Shown piece after piece: positions 1-4,671 of a stretch of DNA of 5,398 nt. The notes under the pieces were generated by a model. The model saw nothing but the letters and a program-made list of their open reading frames with translations, was not told where the DNA came from and ran no database searches. The position numbers and the translations under genes are program-made. Origin of the DNA: Candidatus Methanophagales archaeon (lineage in GTDB: Archaea; Halobacteriota; Syntropharchaeia; Alkanophagales; Methanospirareceae); assembly GCA_030668065.1 (NCBI GenBank), contig DAOUUS010000125.1:1-5398 (forward strand). The letters run 5' to 3'. Position 1 is the first letter of the stretch, and every line of letters begins with the position of its first letter.

Positions 1-1
1 C

Positions 2-112
2 ATGCTCATCACAGGAATAACGACACATCTAACCGCAATAACTGCGTATCATGTGGGTAGAACAGACCTCATGAGATCGCCTACTGCTTTCCGTAGAATA
101 CGCTTGGATTAG
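2..112 (+). CDS. Unidentified C-terminal fragment or short ORF at the left edge
   Basis: An open frame runs from the window edge to a TAG at 110-112 and reads as 36 residues from an ATG at position 2, ending in ...SPTAFRRIRLD. The real start may lie outside the window, in which case this is the tail of a longer protein. I do not recognise the family. The residues are moderately hydrophobic at first (ITGITTHLTAITAY) and basic at the end. The same frame stays open after the TAG to a TAA at 218-220 (VDTAVNKFLEQKRK..., ending RFQRLYGE), so the amber codon may interrupt a longer remnant. No ribosome binding site can be judged because the start is at the edge. It could equally be non-coding. Confidence 0.2.
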   Translation: MLITGITTHLTAITAYHVGRTDLMRSPTAFRRIRLD

Positions 113-209
113 GTTGACACGGCGGTAAACAAATTTTTAGAGCAAAAGCGAAAAAATCACAGGAATAAAGGCAAATTAGAACGATTTGGTTGGCGGTTCC
201 AGAGGCTCT

Positions 210-413
210 ATGGAGAATAAAACATTGCGAAGTCCTTTAGTGGATACCCAATTAAGAAATCATTTATCTAAATTTTGTAAAGATGAGAATTCATTTTTGC
301 TTGCGACAACACCAAGAATTTCGGATATAAAGATCATTGATAAAATTAATAGTGATAAGATTATTTTCAAAACATGGTCGCAAATTGCTGCCAAATTAGA
401 GGATATAAAATAG
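210..413 (+). CDS. N-proximal fragment of the broken PD-(D/E)XK-like gene
   Basis: This is a 67-residue reading frame from ATG at 210, preceded by a weak GAGG (202-205). A TTG at 186 is an upstream alternative but adds only MVGGSRGS, which has no family character. It contains E2-x-K4 (candidate catalytic E-x-K), the DTQLRNHL helix, the SFLLATTPR strand and the FKTWSQIAAKLED segment. It stops at 411-413 only because of the one-base shift at the A run just upstream. On its own it lacks the catalytic Asp of motif II, so it should be inactive as a nuclease even if translated. Confidence 0.45.
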   Translation: MENKTLRSPLVDTQLRNHLSKFCKDENSFLLATTPRISDIKIIDKINSDKIIFKTWSQIAAKLEDIK

Positions 414-480
414 GGAAGAGCCATCTTTTATAATATCACAATTTATTGAATATGGTAAAAGAAGTGAGGAGTTTGAAGAT

Positions 481-1053
481 ATGGAACACGTAACGAAGAA
501 AGAATTAGAGAGTTATATTGAAACGATTAAGTCAAATTTTGAAGGGAAAATGAGATATATGTTTGAAGGAATAGCAACCGAAGTAAATTTTAATAATTAT
601 GGCATAAATGTCGAGAAACATGAAATTAAAAAGCGCTGGGGAAGACATGGGACTGATTTTTTCTTTAAACCGAAAAATGATTATTATCAATGGTTTTTTT
701 ATGGCATTTATTTTGACAGTAACGATTATAAAATTCCGCTTAAAAACGATAGAGTACCAGAATTAGCTTTTTTCTTTGATATTGGCTATGATCACAATGA
801 GTCATATTTAGACGAGATAAGGGCCAATTTAAAGGGGAAAGAGGATTTATTAAATGCCCTAAAAAGATTATCGAAAAAAGGTTTTGAGGATAATCTCACT
901 TCTAACCTAACACCAAGTAAGTGGAGATTACTCTGTAAACGTATTCCTTTAACAGAAATTGATGATTTTTCATATGAACGAATTAAAGAAATGTTTGAAG
1001 AAATAATGGTGCAGTTAACCGATGAAACGGATTTTAAAGAGGAATTAATGTAG
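481..1053 (+). CDS. C-terminal fragment of the broken PD-(D/E)XK-like gene, possibly still translated
   Basis: This 190-residue frame reads MEHVTKKELESYIE..., is AT-rich, and has an aromatic-rich, probably beta-strand central part (residues about 55-100, with WGRHGTDFFF, YYQWFFYGIYF and VPELAFFFDIGY) between two charged helical parts. A reasonable Shine-Dalgarno sequence, GTGAGGAG at 464-471, lies 9 nt before the ATG, so it might be made as a separate protein. However, the same frame is open back to 409 and its upstream part (EPSFIISQFIEYGKRSEEFED) continues the preceding fragment, which argues that 481 is an internal Met of a once longer protein. Its function is unknown. In related architectures this region follows the nuclease core and may serve recognition; that is inference. 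Confidence 0.55.
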   Translation: MEHVTKKELESYIETIKSNFEGKMRYMFEGIATEVNFNNYGINVEKHEIKKRWGRHGTDFFFKPKNDYYQWFFYGIYFDSNDYKIPLKNDRVPELAFFFDIGYDHNESYLDEIRANLKGKEDLLNALKRLSKKGFEDNLTSNLTPSKWRLLCKRIPLTEIDDFSYERIKEMFEEIMVQLTDETDFKEELM

Positions 1054-1061
1054 AATGTCAC

Positions 1062-1091
1062 AATAGCACATAAAACCACCTGTACGCTATT
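1062..1091 (+). repeat. Inverted repeat downstream of the nuclease remnant
   Basis: AATAGCACA (1062-1070) can pair with TGT (1081-1083) plus GCTATT (1086-1091) across a 10-nt loop, with a 2-nt AC bulge. It starts 8 nt after the stop of the nuclease remnant and lies before the promoter of the next gene. It may act as a 3'-end hairpin, but no oligo-T tract follows, so a terminator role is doubtful. A hairpin this size could also occur by chance in AT-rich DNA. Confidence 0.3.
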
Positions 1092-1118
1092 AACTTATAC
1101 CCTCGCCTTCAGCGCATC

Positions 1119-1133
1119 CGGTAAAGTTATATG
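1119..1133 (+). promoter_or_regulatory. Candidate archaeal BRE/TATA promoter for the DUF2779 gene
   Basis: A purine-rich GGTAAAG followed by TTATATG resembles an archaeal BRE plus TATA box. Its centre lies about 45 nt before the chosen ATG at 1173. Transcription starting about 25 nt downstream would fall near 1155, just before the GGAGA at 1160-1164. This arrangement puts the ATG at 1131 inside the TATA box and favours the start at 1173. Confidence 0.4.
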
Positions 1134-1172
1134 CAGAAAACGTTATCGCCTATAATAACGGAGACACCAACC

Positions 1173-2618
1173 ATGCGCCCCATAACAAAACGCATATTCC
1201 TAACAGCCCTAACCTGCCCTACTCTAGGCTGGCTAATGCGCCAGGACCAAATCCACACTACGATAACCCCCGCCGCCCGATTCCAAATAGAACAAGGCCA
1301 GGAAATAGGAAAACGAGCACGCGCACTCTACCCCGAGGGAACCCTGATCGCCACCCCCGATTTCCACTCTGCGATTGCAACGACCCCGAATTTGATGAAC
1401 GACCCAAACACCAAAACACTATTCGAACCTGCCTTCCTCACAGACGGATTCGCCACCCGAGCCGACTTTTTAACACGCAAACCCGATGGAAGCTGGCACA
1501 TGACAGAAGTAAAAGCCAGTACAAACGACAAAGCCGAATTCATAGACGACATGGCCTATACCACTTTGGTAATCGAACGTACCGGCTTCAATATCTCAGA
1601 AATATCTTTACTACTGATCTCAAAAGAGTACCGATTAGGCATGCCACCCGAAAACCTGTTCGTAGAACTAAACCACACAGAAGAAGTAAAAGCCCGAGTC
1701 GAAGAGTTCAAACCTATCTGTACCGAACTCGAAGCACTAACCCGCACGCCCGAGAAACCAGAACCCGAACTGCAATTACAATGCCGTGGCTGTGATCTTT
1801 TCAACGACTGCACAAGAAAAGGCATTACCAACCATATATTCAACCTGCCACGCCTGAACCAGGCAAAATTCGATGAACTATCTGCGTTAGGCATCCTGTG
1901 TATCGAGGACATCCCGCCCGGGTTCTCGTTAACCGGCAATCAGAACAGAGTGAAAATGTGCGTGCAAACAAATAAACCACAAATCGAAGCTCGGCTCAAA
2001 CCCGATTTGGATGTCGTGTCCTGGCCCGCTTTTTATCTGGACTTCGAGACCGTTATGACCGCGATACCGTTGTATCACGATCTCGCACCTTATGCTCAGT
2101 TACCTACTCAATATTCTATACACAAGTGCTCGGAACCGGGTCATGTAACCGCGCATTCGGAATATCTGGCAGACCCGAGCAGAGATTGCCGACTAGAGCT
2201 TGCTGAGCGTTTGATCGCCGACCTCAAAGGTGCAGGCAGCATCATCGTTTATACCTCGTTTGAAAAGACTATTATAAACGGTCTTGCACGGTTATATCCC
2301 GACCTTGCGACAGATTTAAACCTCTTGATCGGGCGTTTAGTTGACCTCGAAGCGATCATAAGAAAGAACTTTTACCATCCCGGTTTTCATGGTCGCACGT
2401 CAATAAAGCGGACTTTACCGGTATTAGTGCCGGAAATGTCGTATGACGGGCTGGATATTGGTGATGGCTTTACGGCAATGTCGGTTTTTGCTTTGATGGC
2501 ATTTGGTAAATACGAAAAGGACGAAGCGGAAACGTTAAAGAAGCAGCTTCTGGTGTATTGCAAGCAGGATACGCTGGCTATGGTTAAGTTGCACGAGCGG
2601 TTGGTTGCATATGTATGA
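1173..2618 (+). CDS. Cas4/RecB-like PD-(D/E)XK nuclease fused to a DUF2779 exonuclease-like domain
   Basis: This is a 481-residue, probably cytosolic protein with two nuclease-like halves. Residues 1-220 resemble Cas4/RecB-type PD-(D/E)XK nucleases: Cys15 in a TCP..GWL motif, E85, D98 (TRADF), E112-x-K114 (TEVKAS), then C204-x2-C207-x5-C213. Cys15 with the C-terminal trio matches the four ligands of the [4Fe-4S] cluster in Cas4 and AddB-like nucleases. Residues about 284-481 match DUF2779, an RNase H-fold region with DEDD-like motifs: D290-F-E292, VYTSFE (359-364), VDLEAI (D391) and Y462-CKQ-D466. It probably processes nucleic acid ends; the substrate is unknown. The start at 1173 is chosen over the in-frame ATG at 1131 because GGAGA (1160-1164) lies 8 nt upstream, and MRPITKRIFLTALTCP is the usual family beginning. 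The coding strand shifts from strongly C-rich at the 5' end to G/T-rich at the 3' end. No CRISPR or cas neighbours are visible. Domain calls are strong; the biological role is not known. Confidence 0.85.
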   Translation: MRPITKRIFLTALTCPTLGWLMRQDQIHTTITPAARFQIEQGQEIGKRARALYPEGTLIATPDFHSAIATTPNLMNDPNTKTLFEPAFLTDGFATRADFLTRKPDGSWHMTEVKASTNDKAEFIDDMAYTTLVIERTGFNISEISLLLISKEYRLGMPPENLFVELNHTEEVKARVEEFKPICTELEALTRTPEKPEPELQLQCRGCDLFNDCTRKGITNHIFNLPRLNQAKFDELSALGILCIEDIPPGFSLTGNQNRVKMCVQTNKPQIEARLKPDLDVVSWPAFYLDFETVMTAIPLYHDLAPYAQLPTQYSIHKCSEPGHVTAHSEYLADPSRDCRLELAERLIADLKGAGSIIVYTSFEKTIINGLARLYPDLATDLNLLIGRLVDLEAIIRKNFYHPGFHGRTSIKRTLPVLVPEMSYDGLDIGDGFTAMSVFALMAFGKYEKDEAETLKKQLLVYCKQDTLAMVKLHERLVAYV

Positions 2619-2626
2619 TTAAGTAC

Positions 2627-2638
2627 GGTAACCTTTTT
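2627..2638 (+). terminator. Possible oligo-T terminator after the DUF2779 gene
   Basis: A T5 run (2634-2638) directly follows the short palindrome GGTAACC, 9-20 nt after the stop codon. Archaeal RNA polymerase often terminates at oligo-T tracts without a long hairpin. The tract is short, so this is a weak call. Confidence 0.25.
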
Positions 2639-2647
2639 AGTTCTCTG

Positions 2648-2658
2648 CGATATATGTT
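2648..2658 (+). promoter_or_regulatory. Weak TATA-like box upstream of moaB
   Basis: CGATATATGTT sits about 52 nt before the moaB ATG at 2705. A start about 25 nt downstream would give a leader of roughly 25 nt carrying AGGA (2694-2697) 7 nt before the ATG. The bases upstream of the box are pyrimidine-rich rather than BRE-like, so support is limited. Confidence 0.25.
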
Positions 2659-2704
2659 AATTTTATTAGCTTGATGATTCTGTTATCTAAAATAGGACGA
2701 AAAT

Positions 2705-3232
2705 ATGTCGAGCACCGCAAAACATAAAGAAGGACTAAGAAAGCATTACAAATGCGCCGTACTCACGATAAGCACCTCTAAGTATTGGACGAAACAGGAA
2801 GGTGCTAAGGAGCTCGGCGACCTATCCGGCGAAATAGCGCAAGAACTCGTGACGAAAAACGGTCATGAAGTCGTTTTTTACGATGTGCTGCCGGACGATG
2901 AAACTAAAATCCGGGACGGAATAACAAAAGCGTTGGGCACCGAAGCCGAGTTCGTGATCACCACCGGCGGCACCGGCATGACAAAGAACGACATCACAAT
3001 AGAAGTCATATCAAAACTGCTGGAAAAGGAGATGCCTGGTTTTGGCGAACTGTTCCGACAGAAAAGCTACGAGGACATAGGCACCGCAGCAGTATTGAGC
3101 CGTGCAATCGCGGGTGTGATACAAAATAAAGCGGTATTTTGTTTGCCCGGTTCACCGAATGCCGTTAGATTAGCAGTGGCTGAGATAATCATGCCTGAAC
3201 TCGCGCATATAATAAAACACGTGAGTGAATAA
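2705..3232 (+). CDS. moaB: MoaB/Mog-family molybdenum cofactor biosynthesis protein
   Basis: This 175-residue protein is complete over the MoaB/MogA fold. In archaea MoaB adenylylates molybdopterin to MPT-AMP in the cytosol, ready for MoeA to insert molybdenum or tungsten. Visible family signatures are the strand CAVLTIS near residue 17, TGGTG at 87-91 followed by D96 (KND, the conserved catalytic Asp region), MPGFGELFR (110-118), the SYEDIGTAA..SRAIAG segment (121-137) and the LPGSPNAV signature (147-154). Length is normal for an archaeal MoaB with a short N-terminal extension (MSSTAKHKEGLRKHY). The ATG at 2705 has AGGA 7 nt upstream. It stands alone, 86 nt after the DUF2779 gene and 100 nt before the next gene, with no other cofactor gene in the window. 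Cofactor-dependent enzymes such as formylmethanofuran dehydrogenase would be the clients in a methanogen-like host; that last point is inference. Confidence 0.93.
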   Translation: MSSTAKHKEGLRKHYKCAVLTISTSKYWTKQEGAKELGDLSGEIAQELVTKNGHEVVFYDVLPDDETKIRDGITKALGTEAEFVITTGGTGMTKNDITIEVISKLLEKEMPGFGELFRQKSYEDIGTAAVLSRAIAGVIQNKAVFCLPGSPNAVRLAVAEIIMPELAHIIKHVSE

Positions 3233-3236
3233 TGCC

Positions 3237-3247
3237 AAAAAGTTTTT
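3237..3247 (+). terminator. Possible oligo-T terminator after moaB
   Basis: AAAAAGTTTTT lies 4 nt after the moaB stop codon and forms a minimal A5/T5 inverted repeat ending in a T run. It could act as an archaeal intrinsic terminator. The surrounding DNA is A-rich, so chance is likely enough to keep this low. Confidence 0.25.
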
Positions 3248-3290
3248 AGAAAAAAAGTTATCAAAAAAGCTTCGCAGAACAGAAAAGCGT

Positions 3291-3301
3291 TTTACATATA
3301 A
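3291..3301 (+). promoter_or_regulatory. Candidate TATA box for the PepSY-like/PIN operon
   Basis: TTTACATATAA, preceded by the purine-rich stretch AGAAAAGCG (3281-3289), resembles an archaeal BRE plus TATA box. A start about 25 nt downstream would fall near 3320-3325, giving a very short leader that begins around the GGTGA Shine-Dalgarno (3321-3325) of the gene at 3333. Confidence 0.35.
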
Positions 3302-3312
3302 GGACACCTTAT
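3298..3312. promoter_or_regulatory. Perfect inverted repeat, candidate operator
   Basis: ATAAGG-ACA-CCTTAT is a perfect 6-bp inverted repeat with a 3-bp spacer. It overlaps the downstream edge of the TATA-like box and lies 20 nt before the start of the PepSY-like gene. A dimeric repressor bound here would block transcription initiation, which is the classical position for toxin-antitoxin autoregulation. The symmetry is directly seen; the regulatory role is inferred. Confidence 0.4.
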
Positions 3313-3332
3313 GATTAATCGGTGAATATAAA

Positions 3333-3590
3333 ATGTCTGAAGAAGAGAAGAGACGGTTAACCGCAAAAGAAGCAGCGGGAGTTGCCGCAAAATATTTAGC
3401 TGAACTGAGCAATATGAATAGACTGGATATTAGCATAGAAGAAATTGAATTAAGTAGCGATGAGAAATATTGGTTGATTACGTTAGGACATCCCAGGAGT
3501 TATTTGGGCACAGCTAAAGATTATAAAAAGATAAAAGTAGACGCAGAAACAGGAGAAGTTATTTCTATGAAGATGAGAATTGTAGAATGA
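3333..3590 (+). CDS. Small PepSY-like protein, first gene of a two-gene unit with a PIN protein
   Basis: This 85-residue soluble protein has no signal peptide or membrane segment. The first half is a charged helix (LTAKEAAGVAAKYLAEL, about residues 9-25). The second half has the strand pattern IEEIELSSDEKYWLITLG ... YKKIKVDAETGEVISMKMR. The W-x-V/I-T-L strand and the closing VD-x-ETGEV hairpin are typical of PepSY-like domains, which are small inhibitory or binding modules. The ATG has GGTGA (3321-3325) 7 nt upstream. Its stop is 4 nt before the ATG of the PIN-domain gene, so the two are almost certainly co-transcribed and translationally coupled. By position and size it fits an antitoxin or partner of that ribonuclease, but it lacks an obvious DNA-binding ribbon-helix-helix or AbrB domain of the kind usual in VapB. 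The fold call is by pattern only. Confidence 0.75.
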   Translation: MSEEEKRRLTAKEAAGVAAKYLAELSNMNRLDISIEEIELSSDEKYWLITLGHPRSYLGTAKDYKKIKVDAETGEVISMKMRIVE

Positions 3591-3594
3591 ACCG

Positions 3595-4113
3595 ATGTCA
3601 ATTAGAGAAAAGAATATCCAGTCCTATTTCGGAAAAGGGATAATAGTTGATACCGGTCCGTTGGTACTCTTATTGGCAGGATATTACGATTACGATTCAA
3701 TAGGTAAAAGCAAATTAACAGCCGAATTTACAAAGGGCGATTTTGATCTATTAACCAGTTTCTTATCAAAATTCAGAAAAATTATAGTCACCCCTCATGA
3801 ATTAGCAGAAGTCTCAAATTTAATTAATACCAGAGTTAATAAGACCGATTTTGCTGATTTTATTGAGAAAATAATTGAAACGTTGTCCGATTTTAAGGAA
3901 GCGTACGTACAAAAAGACGAAATAATATCAAGAGAAGAACTCAAAAAAGTTGGTATAACGGATACCGGTATTTTGTTAGCTTGTGAAAGAGATAATAACT
4001 TGATTCTTACCAAGGATTTTCAGTTTAAAGGTCTATGTATATCAAAGGGATTGCCAGTCATTCATTTTGATAGATTAAGAGCAGAAAGTTGGTTTATCTG
4101 TAAATCCCTGTAA
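3595..4113 (+). CDS. PIN-domain ribonuclease, VapC-like
   Basis: This 172-residue protein is predicted to be a Mg2+-dependent single-strand endoribonuclease of the PIN superfamily acting in the cytosol. The expected acidic residues are present: D19 in IIVDTGPLVLLL, E69/E72 in TPHELAEVSNLI, D123 in GITDTGILLACE and D141 in ILTKDFQF, followed by the usual closing strand (LPVIHFDRL). It is somewhat longer than a typical VapC of about 130 residues, with extra helical sequence around residues 30-60 and 85-118. The ATG lies 4 nt after the stop of the PepSY-like gene and has no strong Shine-Dalgarno of its own, implying translational coupling. No VapB-type antitoxin is visible, so the upstream small protein is the candidate partner. 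A housekeeping RNA-processing role is an alternative. The gene is AT-rich, unlike its neighbours moaB and the panE remnant. Confidence 0.85.
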   Translation: MSIREKNIQSYFGKGIIVDTGPLVLLLAGYYDYDSIGKSKLTAEFTKGDFDLLTSFLSKFRKIIVTPHELAEVSNLINTRVNKTDFADFIEKIIETLSDFKEAYVQKDEIISREELKKVGITDTGILLACERDNNLILTKDFQFKGLCISKGLPVIHFDRLRAESWFICKSL

Positions 4114-4141
4114 TCTGTGGTTATAAACGGAGCAACTACAA

Positions 4142-4558
4142 ATGAATTTCCTCGTGATGGGTGCCGGAGCGTTAGGAACAGCATTTGGCGGTATGTTAGC
4201 CGCTGCTGGCAATGACGTCACGCTTATCGGACGAAAACGGTACATGAAACCTATACGAGACTACGGACTCCGAATCTCCGGGATCTGGGGCTCGCACATG
4301 GTAAAGAATCTAAACGCAAAGTCCGAACTGAACGTAACAGATAAAACGGACGTGGTACTCATAACAACCAAGTCTTTTGATACAGAATCTGTAATAAGAG
4401 CGTTGCAACCACATATTCCTGCAGAGTCCGTGGTTATCAGCTTACAGAACGGCATCGGAAACGAGGAAACTATCGCGAAATACGTGGGTACAGACCGTAC
4501 AATGGGCGGGATGGTCATCACCGGCTTTGTGATAAAGCATTGTACAGCGCAGCTTTAA
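4142..4558 (+). CDS. N-terminal NADP-binding fragment of ketopantoate reductase
   Basis: This is the remaining intact frame of the panE pseudogene: 138 residues against about 300 for the family. It covers the Rossmann nucleotide-binding domain only. The last eight or so residues (IKHCTAQL) come from out-of-frame reading of the C-terminal domain. It may be expressed, since its Shine-Dalgarno sequence is intact, but it lacks the substrate-binding helical domain and should not be catalytically competent. Confidence 0.7.
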   Translation: MNFLVMGAGALGTAFGGMLAAAGNDVTLIGRKRYMKPIRDYGLRISGIWGSHMVKNLNAKSELNVTDKTDVVLITTKSFDTESVIRALQPHIPAESVVISLQNGIGNEETIAKYVGTDRTMGGMVITGFVIKHCTAQL

Positions 4559-4671
4559 ACCCGTTAAGTGCTATCTTTAGAGTTGAATACGGCAGATTAG
4601 CCGATCCTCATTCTTTTGCTATCATTGAAGATATGTTTTTCACCGATGTGCACGAGGCATCAATCTATTAA
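4142..4671 (+). pseudogene. panE: Ketopantoate reductase (2-dehydropantoate 2-reductase) pseudogene with internal deletion
   Basis: PanE/ApbA reduces ketopantoate to pantoate with NADPH in pantothenate and CoA synthesis. The N-terminal 130 residues are normal: the Rossmann motif G7-A-G-A-L-G12, IGRKR, TTK77SF and Q102-N103-G (K77 and N103 correspond to E. coli PanE K72 and N98). After GGMVITGF the frame ends in a non-family tail, IKHCTAQL, with a stop at 4556-4558. From about 4525 the +2 frame reads LCDKALYSAALNPLSAIF, which is the C-terminal domain with the second catalytic Lys (4534-4536; K176 in E. coli), and continues to a stop at 4669-4671. N103 and this Lys are 86 nt apart, against 78 codons in E. 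coli PanE, so about 150 nt (roughly 50 codons) are missing at 4520-4530. Only about 45 codons follow the Lys where about 125 are expected, so the 3' part is lost too. GGAG (4129-4132) lies 9 nt before the ATG, 28 nt after the PIN gene. Confidence 0.85.

Larger units (their letters stand above)
210..1053 (+). pseudogene. Frameshifted, 5'-truncated PD-(D/E)XK nuclease-like gene
   Basis: Two adjacent plus-strand frames read as one protein if a single A is removed from the AAAA run at 407-410. The first frame ends ...TWSQIAAKLEDIK-stop. After the correction it continues ...LEDINREEPSFIISQFIEYGKRSEEF... into the second frame without a break. The pattern of an E-x-K near the start (ENK), then a QL..HL helix, then LLATTPR, FKTWSQIA..L and F(I/L)I.QFIEY resembles restriction-like PD-(D/E)XK proteins of unknown function, where E-x-K is the catalytic motif III. 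The portion that should precede E-x-K, with the catalytic Asp, is absent: frame 0 has a stop at 177-179 and nothing family-like lies between it and 210. The gene therefore looks truncated at the 5' end as well as frameshifted. It is AT-rich compared with the downstream DUF2779 gene. Family assignment is by motif only and is moderate. The frameshift itself is directly visible, but sequencing error is a real alternative. Confidence 0.6.

Noticed and set aside
8..168. Direct repeat ATCACAGGAATAA at 8-20 and 156-168
   Set aside because: Only two 13-bp copies with no flanking similarity and no element between them that I can recognise. Probably chance, though it brackets the unexplained left-edge region.
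1131..1175. Upstream ATG at 1131 as the start of the DUF2779 gene
   Set aside because: It lies within the TATA-like box, has no Shine-Dalgarno, and adds 14 residues without family character. The ATG at 1173 has GGAGA at 8 nt and gives the typical N-terminus.
1328..1939. Minus-strand open frames of 74 and 127 codons within the DUF2779 gene
   Set aside because: They overlap a coding region with conserved motifs on the plus strand and have no domain-like sequence of their own.
1054..2700. CRISPR array or cas operon next to the Cas4-like protein
   Set aside because: No regularly spaced direct repeats and no other cas-like gene occur anywhere in the window.
3311..3325. Mini-ORF ATG ATT AAT CGG TGA ahead of the PepSY-like gene
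   Set aside because: Four codons with a stop inside the Shine-Dalgarno. It falls within the palindrome/leader and would largely precede the inferred transcription start.
4118..4128. TATA-like GGTTATAAAC upstream of panE
   Set aside because: It is only about 14-24 nt from the ATG, too close for a promoter of that start. The gene is more likely read through from the PIN gene.
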